A stretch of DNA of 64,000 nt, taken from assembly GCF_900188205.1 (NCBI RefSeq), contig NZ_FZOH01000010.1:1-64000 (forward strand). Direction: 5' to 3'. Both the position numbers and the translations under genes were made by a program. Each line of letters begins with the position of its first letter. The first letter of the stretch is position 1. The notes below the pieces were generated by a model. That model had not been told where the DNA came from. It worked only from the letters and a program-made list of their open reading frames with translations, and ran no database searches. Shown piece after piece: positions 1 through 8,739 of this stretch. Origin of the DNA: Geodermatophilus saharensis. GTDB lineage: Bacteria > Actinomycetota > Actinomycetes > Mycobacteriales > Geodermatophilaceae.

Positions 1-37
1 GGAGCTGACCGGTACTAACAGGCCGAGGGCTTGACCA
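1..37 (+). rRNA. 23S ribosomal RNA, 3' end (partial)
   Basis: The first bases read GAGCTGACCGGTACTAACAG followed by GCCGAGGGCTTGACC, which is the conserved 3' terminus of bacterial 23S rRNA in the actinobacterial form. The rest of the gene lies outside the window. A 5S gene follows about 120 bases later on the same strand, as expected for a 16S-23S-5S operon. The exact mature end cannot be fixed from sequence alone. Confidence 0.9.
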
Positions 38-155
38 CACCCCTACCTGCGCGCAGTCGAGTTCTGCGTCAGGGGTGACTCACACACATGCGTCCACTGT
101 GCGGTTCTGAACGCACCAACCCGCCCGAGGGGCCAGCGGTTGGTTTGTTCACAGT

Positions 156-274
156 GTTACGGCGGTCATGGCGAGAGGGAAACGCCCGGTCCCATTCCGA
201 ACCCGGAAGCTAAGCCTCTCAGCGCCGATGGTACTGCCCTGGAGACGGGGTGGGAGAGTAGGACACCGCCGGAC
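156..274 (+). rRNA. 5S ribosomal RNA
   Basis: About 118 bases begin with GTTACGGCGGTCATGGCG and end with GACACCGCCGGACA. The 5' and 3' ends pair (CGGCGGT with CACCGCCG) to form helix I. The internal stretch CCCATTCCGAACCCGGAAGC is the near-invariant 5S loop B/helix III sequence, and GGGAGAGTAGG is the conserved loop E/helix V region. It lies downstream of the 23S end and before a strong hairpin. Ends are accurate to a few bases. Confidence 0.95.
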
Positions 275-283
275 AACCATTCA

Positions 284-326
284 CGAGGACGGGAGTCGGA
301 GCCGATGGCTCCGGCCCCCGTCCTCG
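284..326 (+). terminator. rRNA operon terminator hairpin
   Basis: Arms CGAGGACGGG (284-293) and CCCGTCCTCG (317-326) are perfectly complementary and enclose a second stem, GGAGCC/GGCTCC (298-303 with 307-312). It begins ten bases after the 5S gene, so it is the likely rRNA terminator. There is no long T-run, as is common in high-GC Actinobacteria. Confidence 0.75.
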
Positions 327-433
327 CGCATTTCCGGCCCTTCGAGCGTATTCCCCGCGAGCGTTCTCCCGCGACCAGTCACCGGCGACGGGACTCCGTC
401 GTGACCGGCCGCGACCGTGGCGGGTACACGGAA

Positions 434-467
434 CGGCCCCGCTCCCGTCAGGACGGGAACGGGGCCG
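434..467. terminator. Hairpin between the rRNA operon and the ABC operon
   Basis: CGGCCCCG (434-441) pairs with CGGGGCCG (460-467), and an inner stem CCCGTC/GACGGG (444-449 with 452-457) leaves a two-base loop. It sits 18 bases beyond the stop of the minus-strand permease gene. It probably ends that operon and may also block read-through from the rRNA side. Confidence 0.65.
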
Positions 468-484
468 CTCGTGCCGGTCGGGCG

Positions 485-1183
485 TCAGGGGACGACTCGG
501 CGGAGGCCGGCGAACGCCAGGGCGGCCGTGACGAGGACCACCACCAGCGGGATGGCCACTGCCAGCGTGACCACCGACTGCGCGACGAGCCAGGAGCCGA
601 CGTCGCCCCACGCCCGCTGCCAGGACACCAGGATCGCCAGGCCGCCGAAGAACAGGATGGCGCCGACGACCAGGGACCACAGTCCGGTCGGGCCCCACCG
701 CTTCACGACCACGCCGATGGCGACCCCCAGGAAGGCAGCGGCCAGCAACGGGGCGCCGGAGACGAGGACCTGCAGCGCGGCGTTGTCGACGTCGAGACGC
801 CCGGGCGCCCAGAAGGACAGCCCGACCCCCCACCCGCCGGTCGCGCCCTCGACGGCCGCGAGGACGGCGAGGACGGCCCCGTAGGCCAGGGCCACCCCGA
901 CGGCGGCCAGGGCAGTGCCCAGGTAGAACGTGCGCCGGCTCAGGCTCATCCCCATCGCGAACGGCATGATCTGGGTGACCGACTGGACGAAGACCACCAG
1001 GACGGTGATGTACAGCGAGGCGACACCCCCGGTCGTGGCACCGGGGGACTCCTCCCCGACGCCGACGGTCGCCCACAGCGCCAGGTTGACGCAGAAGCTG
1101 AGCAGGGCGATGCCCCAGGGGATCCCGACGGTCAGCACCGGGTTCATCAGGTGCAGCCGGGCGGCGGCCAGGACGCGGTTCAC
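485..1183 (-). CDS. ABC transporter permease, ABC-2-like membrane subunit
   Basis: A 232-residue protein with about six hydrophobic segments (roughly residues 17-40, 52-75, 85-115, 140-165, 175-195 and 205-228) and few charged residues, consistent with a small exporter permease. The GTG start overlaps the TGA of the upstream ATP-binding gene by GTGA, which indicates translational coupling. It is the last gene of a GntR regulator-ATPase-permease operon like the ytr type of Gram-positive bacteria. The substrate is unknown; such systems often respond to cell-envelope stress or antimicrobials. I recognise the architecture rather than a named family. Confidence 0.8.
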   Translation of the reverse strand: MNRVLAAARLHLMNPVLTVGIPWGIALLSFCVNLALWATVGVGEESPGATTGGVASLYITVLVVFVQSVTQIMPFAMGMSLSRRTFYLGTALAAVGVALAYGAVLAVLAAVEGATGGWGVGLSFWAPGRLDVDNAALQVLVSGAPLLAAAFLGVAIGVVVKRWGPTGLWSLVVGAILFFGGLAILVSWQRAWGDVGSWLVAQSVVTLAVAIPLVVVLVTAALAFAGLRRVVP

Positions 1184-2106
1184 GGGGTGACCTCCTCGAA
1201 GGCGGTGCGGCCGCGCTCCCCGGCCTGCGCCGGCACTCCCGCCGGGCGCCTGCTCAGAGCGACGACGAGCTGCTGCAGGGGCGTGGGTTCGGCCGTGAGT
1301 CCCCAGGCGAGCAGGTCGGCGGCGTCCACGGGCCCGGAGAGGCGGACGACCGCGCGGCCGGCGCCGCCGAGGGTGTCGGAGGTCAGCACCGAGTGCCGCC
1401 GGCCGAAGGCGGCGACCCGGTCAGCGGGACCGGTGACCGTGAGCGCCGCGGCGCGCAGGTCCTCGGCGTCGGCGTCGAGCAGCACCCGGCCGGCGTCGAG
1501 GAGCAGGACGTGCTCGAGCAGGCCGCTGATCTCCTCGATGAGGTGGGTGGAGAGGATGACCGTGCGCGGGACCTCGGCGTAGTCGGCGATCAGCCGGTCG
1601 TAGAACAGCTGCCGGGCCACCGCGTCGAGGCCCAGGTACGGCTCGTCGAACAGCGTCACCGGCGCGCGGGAGGCCAGGCCGATGGTGATGCCCACCGCCG
1701 AGACCATGCCGCGGGAGAGCTTGTTGACCGGGCGCCGGGCGGGCAGGTCGAAGTCGGCGACGAGCGAGCGGGCCAGGTCGTCGTCCCACCCCGGGAACAG
1801 GGTGGCCGCGGCCGAGAGGGCGTCGCGGACCCGGAAGTGGTCGGGGTAGCGCTGGCTCTCCTTCACGAAGCAGACCTGCTGCAGGACGGCGTCGTTCTCG
1901 TACGGGTCGGCGCCGAGGACCGCCACGCGCCCGCGGGTGGGGACCCGGTGGCCGGTGAGCAGCTGCATGAGCGTCGTCTTGCCGGCGCCGTTGCGGCCGA
2001 GCAGGCCGGTGATGCCGTCGGTGGCGAAGGCCGCCGTGACGCCGTCGAGGGCCGTGTGGTCCCGGTAGCGCATGGTGACGTCGGTGAGGGTGGCGACGGC
2101 GCTCAC
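1180..2106 (-). CDS. ABC transporter ATP-binding protein
   Basis: A 308-residue nucleotide-binding subunit. Walker A is GRNGAGKT near residues 36-43, the signature is a variant LSRGM in place of LSGGQ, and Walker B is TLFDEP followed by the D-loop GLD. A switch histidine is present in LSTHL. It should energise the downstream permease. The start is GTG in VSAVATLTDV, overlapping the TGA of the regulator gene by four bases. The reading frame stays open far upstream, but that part is a shadow of the regulator gene. Confidence 0.9.
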   Translation of the reverse strand: MSAVATLTDVTMRYRDHTALDGVTAAFATDGITGLLGRNGAGKTTLMQLLTGHRVPTRGRVAVLGADPYENDAVLQQVCFVKESQRYPDHFRVRDALSAAATLFPGWDDDLARSLVADFDLPARRPVNKLSRGMVSAVGITIGLASRAPVTLFDEPYLGLDAVARQLFYDRLIADYAEVPRTVILSTHLIEEISGLLEHVLLLDAGRVLLDADAEDLRAAALTVTGPADRVAAFGRRHSVLTSDTLGGAGRAVVRLSGPVDAADLLAWGLTAEPTPLQQLVVALSRRPAGVPAQAGERGRTAFEEVTP

Positions 2107-2465
2107 CGCTCGTGCTCCCAGCGGTCGATCATGCTGCTCAGCTCCCGGGTGGAGATGCCGAGCTTGTGCGCCTCGGCCATGAGGGGGCGGACGTACTGGT
2201 CGGCGAACTCGCTGCGGCGGCGCTTGAGCAGCTGCTCGCGGGCGCCCGTGGCGACGAACATCCCGACTCCTCGTCTCTTGTAGAGGACCCCGTCGGCGAC
2301 CAGCTGGTTGAGTCCCTTGGCCGCGGTCGCGGGGTTGATGCGGTGGAAGGCGCTGAGCTCGTTGGACGAGGGCGCCTGGCTCTCCTCGGGGAGGGAGCCG
2401 TCGACGATCGCGCTCTCGATCTGCGCGGCGACCTGCCGGAAGATCGGGCCGGCGTCCTCGTTCAC
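2103..2465 (-). CDS. GntR-family transcriptional regulator, YtrA type
   Basis: A 120-residue protein with an N-terminal winged helix (PIFRQVAAQIESAI, then PSSNELSAFHRINPATAAKG as the recognition region, about residues 7-75). A short helical C-terminal tail replaces the ligand domain of larger GntR proteins, which is the YtrA subfamily layout. It is the first gene of the ABC operon and likely represses it, with release by a cell-envelope signal. A 24-base perfect palindrome lies just upstream of the GTG start and is the obvious operator. Confidence 0.88.
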   Translation of the reverse strand: MNEDAGPIFRQVAAQIESAIVDGSLPEESQAPSSNELSAFHRINPATAAKGLNQLVADGVLYKRRGVGMFVATGAREQLLKRRRSEFADQYVRPLMAEAHKLGISTRELSSMIDRWEHER

Positions 2466-2486
2466 CCCGGACCGCCCTGGTCCTCG

Positions 2487-2510
2487 GGTTCATTACTCAT
2501 GTAATGAACC
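2487..2510. promoter_or_regulatory. Palindromic operator for the YtrA-type regulator
   Basis: GGTTCATTAC and GTAATGAACC form a perfect 10-base inverted repeat around TCAT. It ends 21 bases before the regulator start and lies 35 bases before the promoter element of the divergent epoxide hydrolase gene. It is strikingly AT-rich for this genome. Position and symmetry fit autoregulation by the GntR protein, possibly also influencing the divergent gene. Confidence 0.75.
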
Positions 2511-2544
2511 GTAGAGGTGGCTGTCCGCGGCCGTCAAGCGCCGA

Positions 2545-2550
2545 TACGGT
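2545..2550 (+). promoter_or_regulatory. -10 element for a probable leaderless epoxide hydrolase transcript
   Basis: TACGGT fits the actinobacterial -10 pattern TANNNT and is followed by exactly six bases before the GTG start. Transcription would begin at or next to the start codon, and no Shine-Dalgarno sequence lies between. Confidence 0.5.
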
Positions 2551-2556
2551 CCCCTC

Positions 2557-3690
2557 GTGGACGACGCCGTCGAGCCCTTCGCCGTCGACGTGCCGGCCGG
2601 GGAGGTCGACGACCTGCGGCGCCGGCTGCGGGCCACCCGCTGGCCGGAGCAGGAGACGGTCGGCGACTGGTCGCAGGGCGTCCCGCTGGAGTGGCTGCGC
2701 GAGGTCTGCCGGTACTGGGCCGGGGAGCACGACTGGCCGGCCCGGCAGGCCCTGCTCAACGCCCACCCGCAGGTGCGCACCGTGGTCGACGGGTTGCCGG
2801 TGCACCTGCTGCACGTCCCCTCACCGCACCCGGGCGCGCTGCCCCTGGTCCTCACCCACGGCTGGCCCGGGTCGGTCGTGGAGTTCCTCGACGTCGTCGG
2901 ACCGCTCACCGAGCCCGAGGACCCGCAGGACGCCTTCTCGCTCGTCGTGCCGTCGCTGCCGGGCTTCGGCTGGAGCGGCAGGCCGGACGCCCCCGGCTGG
3001 GGGCCGGCGCGGACCGCCGACGCGTGGGCCGAGGTGATGCGCCGGCTCGGCTACGAGCGCTTCGGGGCGCAGGGCGGGGACATCGGCTCGTTCGTCTCGG
3101 CGAACCTCGGCGCCCGCCATCCCGACCGGGTGGTCGGGGTGCACCTCAACATGGTGGTGACCGGCCCGCCGGAGGGGCAGACGGAGTTCAGCGAGCGCGA
3201 GCAGCGGGCGCTGGAGCGCGAGCGCGCCTTCCGGGCCGAGGCGGCGGCCTACAGCCAGCAGCAGCGCACCCGCCCGCAGACCCTCGGCTACGGCCTCACC
3301 GACTCCCCCGCCGGGCAGGCCGCGTGGATCCTCGAGAAGTTCGCCGCCTGGACCGACGGCGACCCGGTGGCGACCATCGGGCTGGACCGGCTGCTCGACG
3401 ACGTCTCGGTGTACTGGTTCACCGCGACGGCGACGTCGTCGGCGCGGATGTACTGGGAGATGGCCCGGGCGCCGGGGGAGCGGGCACCGCGGGTGGACGT
3501 GCCCACCGGCGTCTCGCTGTTCGCCCACGAGATCTTCCAGCCGCCGCGCGAGTGGGTGCAGCGGCAGCTGACCGACCTGCGGGCCTGGCGCGAGCACGAC
3601 CGCGGCGGGCACTTCGCGGCGCTGGAGCGGCCCGACGCCCTGGTCGCCGACGTCCGGGAGTTCTTCCGGCCGCTGCGGGGCCGCGCGTGA
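2557..3690 (+). CDS. Epoxide hydrolase, microsomal type (EHN family)
   Basis: A 377-residue alpha/beta-hydrolase with the N-terminal EHN domain ([19 protein letters not shown], tryptophan-rich stretch to about residue 60). HGWPGS at 101-106 is the oxyanion region, the nucleophile is Asp175 in GGDIGS, and a C-terminal histidine lies in GGHFAALE near 352. The family opens epoxides to diols with water. It overlaps the allantoinase start by GTGA, so the two are co-translated although no shared pathway is obvious. The native substrate cannot be inferred. Confidence 0.9.
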   Translation: MDDAVEPFAVDVPAGEVDDLRRRLRATRWPEQETVGDWSQGVPLEWLREVCRYWAGEHDWPARQALLNAHPQVRTVVDGLPVHLLHVPSPHPGALPLVLTHGWPGSVVEFLDVVGPLTEPEDPQDAFSLVVPSLPGFGWSGRPDAPGWGPARTADAWAEVMRRLGYERFGAQGGDIGSFVSANLGARHPDRVVGVHLNMVVTGPPEGQTEFSEREQRALERERAFRAEAAAYSQQQRTRPQTLGYGLTDSPAGQAAWILEKFAAWTDGDPVATIGLDRLLDDVSVYWFTATATSSARMYWEMARAPGERAPRVDVPTGVSLFAHEIFQPPREWVQRQLTDLRAWREHDRGGHFAALERPDALVADVREFFRPLRGRA

Positions 3691-4994
3691 GCCTCGTGGT
3701 CCGCGCCCGGCGGGTGGTGCTGCCCGGGGGTGAGCGCGCCGCGACGGTGCACACCGCAGACGGCGTCGTCACCGCGGTCACCGCCTTCGACGACGCCCCG
3801 GCCGGCGCGGTCACCCTCGCCGACGACGAGGTGCTGCTGCCCGGGCTGGTCGACAGCCACGTGCACGTCAACGAGCCCGGCCGCACCGAGTGGGAGGGCT
3901 TCGCCACCGCCACGCGCGCCGCGGCCGCCGGGGGCGTCACCACCGTCGTGGACATGCCGCTGAACTCCGTGCCCGCCACCACCACCCTCGACGCGCTGCG
4001 CGTGAAGCAGGAGGCGGCGGCCGGGCAGGTCGCCGTCGACGTCGCGTTCTGGGGCGGTGCGGTGCCCGGCAACGTCGCCGAGCTGCGGGGCATGCACGAG
4101 GCCGGCGTCGTCGGGTTCAAGTGCTTCCTGCTCGACTCCGGCATCCCGGAGTTCCCGCCGCTGGACGACGCCGGGCTGCGCGCGGCGCTGACCGAGCTGG
4201 CGACGTTCGACGCGCTGCTGATCGCGCACGCCGAGGACGAGCAGGTCATCGCCGCCGCGCCGGAGCCGGCCGGCGCCAGCTACGCGGCGTTCCTCGCCTC
4301 CCGGCCCCCCGCGGCAGAGGAGACGGCGATCGGCCGGCTGGTGGCGGCGACGCGGGACACCGGCGCGCGCAGCCACGTCGTCCACCTCGCCGACGGCGAC
4401 GCGCTGCCACTGCTGCGGGCGGCGCGGGCCGGGGGTGTGCGCATCACGGTGGAGACCTGCCCGCACTACCTGACCTTCGCCGCCGAGGACGTGCCCGACG
4501 GCGACACCGCGTTCAAGTGCTGCCCGCCGATCCGGGAGTCGGCGCACCGCGAGGCGCTGTGGGGCGCGTTGCGGGCCGGCGACGTCGACCTGGTCGTCAG
4601 CGACCACTCGCCGTGCACGCCCGAGCTCAAGCGGCTCGACGTCGGCGACTTCGGGCTGGCGTGGGGCGGGATCGCCGGGCTGCAGGTGGCGCTGCCGGCG
4701 GTGTGGACCGGCGCGCGGGCGCGCGGGGTGCCGCTGGCGGAGGTGGCCGGCTGGATGTCGGCGGCGCCGGCGCGGCTGGCCGGGTTGCCCGGCAAGGGCG
4801 CGATCGCCGTCGGCCGGGACGCCGACCTGGTGGCCTTCGCGCCGGAGGAGCGCTCCACCGTCGGCCGGCTCGAGCACCGCAACCCGGTGACCCCCTACGC
4901 GGGCCGGGAGCTCACCGGCGTGGTGCGGCGGACCTGGCTGCGCGGGCGGGAGGTCGACGGCAGCCCCCTCGGCCGGCTGCTGCGCCGAGGGTAG
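3687..4994 (+). CDS. allB: Allantoinase
   Basis: A 435-residue cyclic amidohydrolase that opens allantoin to allantoate in purine breakdown. Metal ligands are visible: HVH at 58-60 in [11 protein letters not shown], the carboxylated lysine in GFKCF (Lys145), His181 in IAHAED, His233 in VVHLADG and Asp306 in SDHSPC. The EPGR and ETCPHYL motifs match allantoinase rather than dihydroorotase. The GTG start overlaps the epoxide hydrolase stop. An allantoicase gene follows downstream, separated by a small convergent gene. Confidence 0.93.
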   Translation: MSLVVRARRVVLPGGERAATVHTADGVVTAVTAFDDAPAGAVTLADDEVLLPGLVDSHVHVNEPGRTEWEGFATATRAAAAGGVTTVVDMPLNSVPATTTLDALRVKQEAAAGQVAVDVAFWGGAVPGNVAELRGMHEAGVVGFKCFLLDSGIPEFPPLDDAGLRAALTELATFDALLIAHAEDEQVIAAAPEPAGASYAAFLASRPPAAEETAIGRLVAATRDTGARSHVVHLADGDALPLLRAARAGGVRITVETCPHYLTFAAEDVPDGDTAFKCCPPIRESAHREALWGALRAGDVDLVVSDHSPCTPELKRLDVGDFGLAWGGIAGLQVALPAVWTGARARGVPLAEVAGWMSAAPARLAGLPGKGAIAVGRDADLVAFAPEERSTVGRLEHRNPVTPYAGRELTGVVRRTWLRGREVDGSPLGRLLRRG

Positions 4995-5004
4995 GAGGGC
5001 CCTC

Positions 5005-5063
5005 CTCCCCACCCCTCGCTCCGCTCGGGGCGGTGCCCCTGGAGGGGGCCGAGGCGTGGGGAG
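5005..5063. terminator. Terminator hairpin after allantoinase
   Basis: CTCCCCAC (5005-5012) pairs with GTGGGGAG (5056-5063) and CCTCG (5014-5018) with CGAGG (5050-5054). A further GGGGC/GCCCC pair lies inside. It separates convergent allB and the small minus-strand gene and can serve both. The inner segment, CCCC and GGGG around TCGCTCCGCTC, resembles the loop of the repeated hairpin family elsewhere in the window. Confidence 0.6.
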
Positions 5064-5074
5064 AGGTCCTGCCG

Positions 5075-5233
5075 CTACTGCTGCTCCCCCTCCTCGCGGG
5101 CGGCCTCGTCGAGGATCTTCGGGTCGTCCATGGAGCCGCCCGCGGGGTCGGGGTTGCCCAGCGCGGTCTCGGCGGGCAGCTGCCGGACGTGCTCGCGGGC
5201 GCGCTCGCGCAGGTCGTCGGTGGGTTCGGACAC
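5075..5233 (-). CDS. Small conserved-looking hypothetical protein (52 aa)
   Basis: A short, highly charged protein: SEPTDDLRERAREHVRQLPA, then a Gly/Pro/Asp segment ending in DEAAREEGEQQ. It has no membrane segment, cysteine or recognised motif and may be largely helical or disordered. The GTG start is preceded by a full AGGAGG Shine-Dalgarno four bases upstream, the strongest ribosome site in this area, which is the main reason to accept it. It is convergent with allB and divergent from the allantoicase gene. Function unknown. Confidence 0.65.
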   Translation of the reverse strand: MSEPTDDLRERAREHVRQLPAETALGNPDPAGGSMDDPKILDEAAREEGEQQ

Positions 5234-5318
5234 GGGTCCTCCTCGGGTCTCGCGGGACGCGGTGCCCCTACCCCGCCCGTGCGAGAGTGACCCGCGACCG
5301 CCCGCGACGAGGAGCCCG

Positions 5319-6314
5319 ATGTCCGACCCGTTCGACCTGCCCGACCTCGCCGTCCGCACGCAGGGCGGCGCCGTGGTGGCCGCCAACGACGAGTTCTTCG
5401 CCGGCAAGGAGAACCTGGTCCGCCCCGAGCCGGCGCGGGCCCGCGACGACTTCGGCGCGCGCGGCAAGGAGTACGACGGCTGGGAGACCCGCCGCCGCCG
5501 CGAGCCGGGGCACGACTGGGCGGTCGTGCGGCTCGGCATGCCGGGCGTGGTGCGCGCCGTCGTCGTCGACACCGCGTTCTTCCTCGGCAACTACCCGCCA
5601 CGCGCCTCGCTGGAGGGCGCCGCGGTCGGGGTCCATCCGCCGGCGTCCGCGCTGGCCGGCGCCGACTGGGTGCCGCTGCTGCCGCTGTCGGACCTCGCCG
5701 GCGGCACGGCCAACCGCTTCGCCGTCGAGCCGGGGCCGCGGGTGACGCACGTGCGGCTGTCCATCCACCCTGACGGCGGCGTCGCGCGGCTGCGGGTGCA
5801 CGGCGAGGTGGTGCCCGACCCGCAGCTGCTCGACGCCGGCCCGTGCGACCTGGCGGCGCTGGAGAACGGCGGGCGGGTCACCGGGGTGAGCAACGCCTTC
5901 TACGGCAGCCCGCACCAGCTCATCGGCCGCGGCGACGCCCGCTCGATGGGCGAGGGTTGGGAGAACGCCCGCCGCCGCGACGACGGCAACGACTGGGTCG
6001 AGGTGGCGCTGACCTGCGAGGGCACGGTGACCCTGGCCGAGCTCGACACCTCCTGGTTCCTCGGCAACGCGCCCGCTGCGGCGTCGCTGACCGGCACCAC
6101 CGCCGACGGGCGTGCGGTGGAGCTGCTGCCTCGCGCGCCGCTGCAGCCCGACACCCGGCACCGCTTCCTGCTGCCCGGCGACGCCGGCGTCACCCGGGTG
6201 CGGATGGACGTCTTCCCCGACGGCGGCATGGCCCGGCTGCGGCTGTGGGGCCGCCCCACCGAGGCCGGCCGCGCCGCGCTGCACCGCCGGTGGGAGGAGA
6301 CCTCGGCCGGGTGA
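5319..6314 (+). CDS. alc: Allantoicase
   Basis: A 331-residue protein that hydrolyses allantoate to ureidoglycolate and urea. Two tandem copies of the allantoicase jelly-roll are visible. The first has GKEYDGWETRRRR, VDTAFFLGNYP and HPDGGVARLRVHGE; the second has GEGWENARRRDDGNDW, DTSWFLGNAP and PDGGMARLRLWG. Start ATG with GAGGAG upstream. It follows allantoinase in the pathway and faces the xanthine dehydrogenase operon, sharing a long hairpin with it. Confidence 0.93.
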   Translation: MSDPFDLPDLAVRTQGGAVVAANDEFFAGKENLVRPEPARARDDFGARGKEYDGWETRRRREPGHDWAVVRLGMPGVVRAVVVDTAFFLGNYPPRASLEGAAVGVHPPASALAGADWVPLLPLSDLAGGTANRFAVEPGPRVTHVRLSIHPDGGVARLRVHGEVVPDPQLLDAGPCDLAALENGGRVTGVSNAFYGSPHQLIGRGDARSMGEGWENARRRDDGNDWVEVALTCEGTVTLAELDTSWFLGNAPAAASLTGTTADGRAVELLPRAPLQPDTRHRFLLPGDAGVTRVRMDVFPDGGMARLRLWGRPTEAGRAALHRRWEETSAG

Positions 6315-6372
6315 GCGTGTGCGCCGGCGCCGCACTCCTCCGCCAGGAACCCGGCGCCGGCGCACACGCTCA
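6312..6372. terminator. Bidirectional terminator spanning both stop codons (alc / xanthine dehydrogenase)
   Basis: A perfect 21-base stem, 6312-6332 with 6352-6372, encloses a 19-base loop. The left arm starts with the TGA of alc and the right arm ends with the TGA, on the other strand, of the molybdopterin subunit, so both convergent genes end inside the same symmetrical hairpin. The arms contain GTGTGCGCCGGCGCCG. It should terminate both transcripts. Confidence 0.8.
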
Positions 6373-8739
6373 GGTGCCCGTGAGGTGCTCCGGTCGCACC
6401 GGGACGCGCCGCAGCGGCAGGCCGGTCGCCTGCCGGATCGCGGCCAGCACCGCCGGCCCGGAGGAGATGTTGGGCGCCTCGCCCACGCCCCGCAGGCCGT
6501 AGGGGGCGTGCGGGTCGGCGTACTCCAGCACCTCGATCCGCATCGGCGGCATGTCGAGCACGGTGGGGATGAGGTAGTCGGTGAACGACGGGTTCTGCAC
6601 CCGCCCGTCGCGCACCAGGATCTCCTCCATCACCGCCAGCCCGAGCCCCTGCGCGGTGCCGCCCTGGATCTGCCCGACGACGGCCTGCGGGTTGATCGCC
6701 TTGCCGACGTCCTGGGTGCAGGCCATCTCCACCACCTTGACCAGCCCGAGCTCGGTGTCGACGTCGACCACCGCCCGGTGCGCGGAGAAGGCGTACTGCA
6801 CGTGCGCGAAGCCCTGGCCGGTGTCCGGGTCGAGCGCCTGGGTGGGCCGGTGCCGCCACTCCACGGTCTCCTCGACCGCGTCGTCGCCGAGCACGTCGGC
6901 CAGCGGCAGCGCGACCCCCTCGAGGTCGGACACCACCTTCCCGCCGTCGAGCCGCAGGTCGCCGGCAGGCCGGCCGACCAGGCCCCGCGCCCGCTCCAGC
7001 ACCCGCCCGCGGACCGCCTCGCACGCCGCCTTGACCGCCCCGCCGGTGACGTACGTCTGCCGCGACGCCGAGCTCGAGCCCGCCGACCCGACGGCGGTGT
7101 CCTTCGGGTGCACCACGACGGCGTCGACGCCGAGCTCGGTGCGGGCGATCTGCTGCTCGACGGTGACCAGGCCCTGGCCCACCTCGGCCGCGGCGGTGTG
7201 CACGGTGGCCACCGCCTCGCCGCCGACGACCTCCAGCCGCACCCGCGCCGTCGAGTAGTCGTCGAAGCCCTCGGAGAAGGCGACGTTCTTGTAGGCCACG
7301 GCGTACCCGACGCCGCGCCGGACGCCCTCGCCGTGCGTGGTGTTGGAGACCCCGCCGGGCATGTGCCGCAGGTCGACGTCGTCACCGGTCGCCGGCTCCG
7401 GCGGCAGCGGCATGGCCACCAGCCGGCGCAGCAGCTCCGCCACCGGCGCCGGGCTGTCGACGACCTGGCCGGTGGGCGTCTCCGAGCCCAGCTCCATCGC
7501 GTTGCGGCAGCGCAGCTCCACCGGGTCCATGCCCAGCTCGGCGGCCAGCGCGTCCATCTGTGCCTCGTAGGCGAAGGCGGTCTGCACCGACCCGAACCCG
7601 CGCATGGCGCCGCACGGGGGGTTGTTGGTGTAGGCGCCGTAGCAGTCGACGTGCACGTTCGGGACGACGTAGGGGCCCAGGCCCATCGTGCCGGCGTTGC
7701 CGACGACCGCCGGCGTGCTGGAGGCGTAGGCGCCGCCGTCGAGGAAGATCTCGGCCTTGACGTAGACCAGGTCGCCGTCGCGGGTGGCGCCGTGCTCGTA
7801 GCGCATCGTCGCCGGGTGCCGGTGCACGTGGCCGAAGAACGACTCCTCGCGGTTGTAGGACATCTTCACCGGCTTGCCCGTGTGCAGCGCGAGCAGGCAG
7901 GCGTGCACGTGCATCGAGAGGTCCTCGCGGCCGCCGAACGCGCCGCCGACACCGGCCAGCGTCAGCCGCACCTTCTCGGGCGGCATGGCCAGCGCCGAGC
8001 AGATCTGCCGCTGGTCGACGTGCAGCCACTGGGTGGCCACGTACAGGTCGACGCCGCCGTCCTCGCCCGGCACCGCCAGGCCGGACTCCGGGCCCAGGAA
8101 GGCCTGGTCCTGCATGCCGACCTCGTACTCGCCGACCACGACGACGTCCGCGGTGGGCTCGGGGTCGCCCTTGCGGACCTTCAGGTGGCGCACCAGGTTG
8201 CCGTGCGGGTGCAGGTGGGCGCTCTCCCGGCTGAGCTCGGTGACCGCGGCGGGGGCGTCGTGCACCTGGTTCCAGGTGGGGTGGCCCAGGGCCGCGCGGG
8301 CGTCGGTGACCGGCTCCCAGACGTCGTAGTCGACGACGATCCGGGCCGCGGCCCGGCGGGCGGTGTCGGGGTGGTCGGCGGCGACCAGCGCCACCGGCTC
8401 GCCCTGGTAGCGGACGACGTCGAGGGCGAGCACCGGCTGGTCGGCGAGCTCGAGGCCGTAGACCTTCTCGCCGGGGACGTCGTCGGAGGTGAGGACGGCG
8501 TGCACGCCCGGGACGGCCAGCGCCGGACCCACGTCGACCGAGCGGATCCGGGCGTAGGGGTGCGGGCTGCGCAGCGTGACGCCCCACAGCATGTCGTCCA
8601 TCCACAGGTCGCTGGCGTAGGCGAACTCGCCGCGGACCTTGAGGACGCCGTCGGGGCGCTGCGCGTCGTCACCGATGCGGCCGCCGGGGCCGCCCACGGA
8701 GGACGGCGCACCGGCGGGCGTGCGGGTGGGGGTGCTCAC
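6370..8739 (-). CDS. Xanthine dehydrogenase, molybdopterin-binding subunit
   Basis: A 789-residue large subunit of the molybdenum hydroxylase family that oxidises hypoxanthine and xanthine toward urate. The N-terminal Ald_Xan_dh a/b hammerhead region begins at DGVLKVRGEFAYASD. MPPEKVRLTLAGVGGAFGGR, CGAMRGFG, AEVGQGLVTVEQQIA and GVGEAPNISSGPA are molybdopterin- and substrate-site motifs. The GTG start (VSTPTRTPAG) overlaps the [2Fe-2S] subunit stop by GTGA. The order FAD, FeS, Mo on one strand makes a full three-subunit enzyme of the PucC/PucE/PucD style. A CO- or aldehyde-oxidising homologue is less likely given the allantoin genes next door. Confidence 0.9.
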   Translation of the reverse strand: MSTPTRTPAGAPSSVGGPGGRIGDDAQRPDGVLKVRGEFAYASDLWMDDMLWGVTLRSPHPYARIRSVDVGPALAVPGVHAVLTSDDVPGEKVYGLELADQPVLALDVVRYQGEPVALVAADHPDTARRAAARIVVDYDVWEPVTDARAALGHPTWNQVHDAPAAVTELSRESAHLHPHGNLVRHLKVRKGDPEPTADVVVVGEYEVGMQDQAFLGPESGLAVPGEDGGVDLYVATQWLHVDQRQICSALAMPPEKVRLTLAGVGGAFGGREDLSMHVHACLLALHTGKPVKMSYNREESFFGHVHRHPATMRYEHGATRDGDLVYVKAEIFLDGGAYASSTPAVVGNAGTMGLGPYVVPNVHVDCYGAYTNNPPCGAMRGFGSVQTAFAYEAQMDALAAELGMDPVELRCRNAMELGSETPTGQVVDSPAPVAELLRRLVAMPLPPEPATGDDVDLRHMPGGVSNTTHGEGVRRGVGYAVAYKNVAFSEGFDDYSTARVRLEVVGGEAVATVHTAAAEVGQGLVTVEQQIARTELGVDAVVVHPKDTAVGSAGSSSASRQTYVTGGAVKAACEAVRGRVLERARGLVGRPAGDLRLDGGKVVSDLEGVALPLADVLGDDAVEETVEWRHRPTQALDPDTGQGFAHVQYAFSAHRAVVDVDTELGLVKVVEMACTQDVGKAINPQAVVGQIQGGTAQGLGLAVMEEILVRDGRVQNPSFTDYLIPTVLDMPPMRIEVLEYADPHAPYGLRGVGEAPNISSGPAVLAAIRQATGLPLRRVPVRPEHLTGT

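Noticed and set aside
140-1582. Long open frame covering the 5S rRNA and running antisense to the ABC permease
   Set aside because: It crosses an rRNA gene and two strong hairpins, and its Arg/Gly/Pro-rich translation fits no family; it is a by-product of high GC content.
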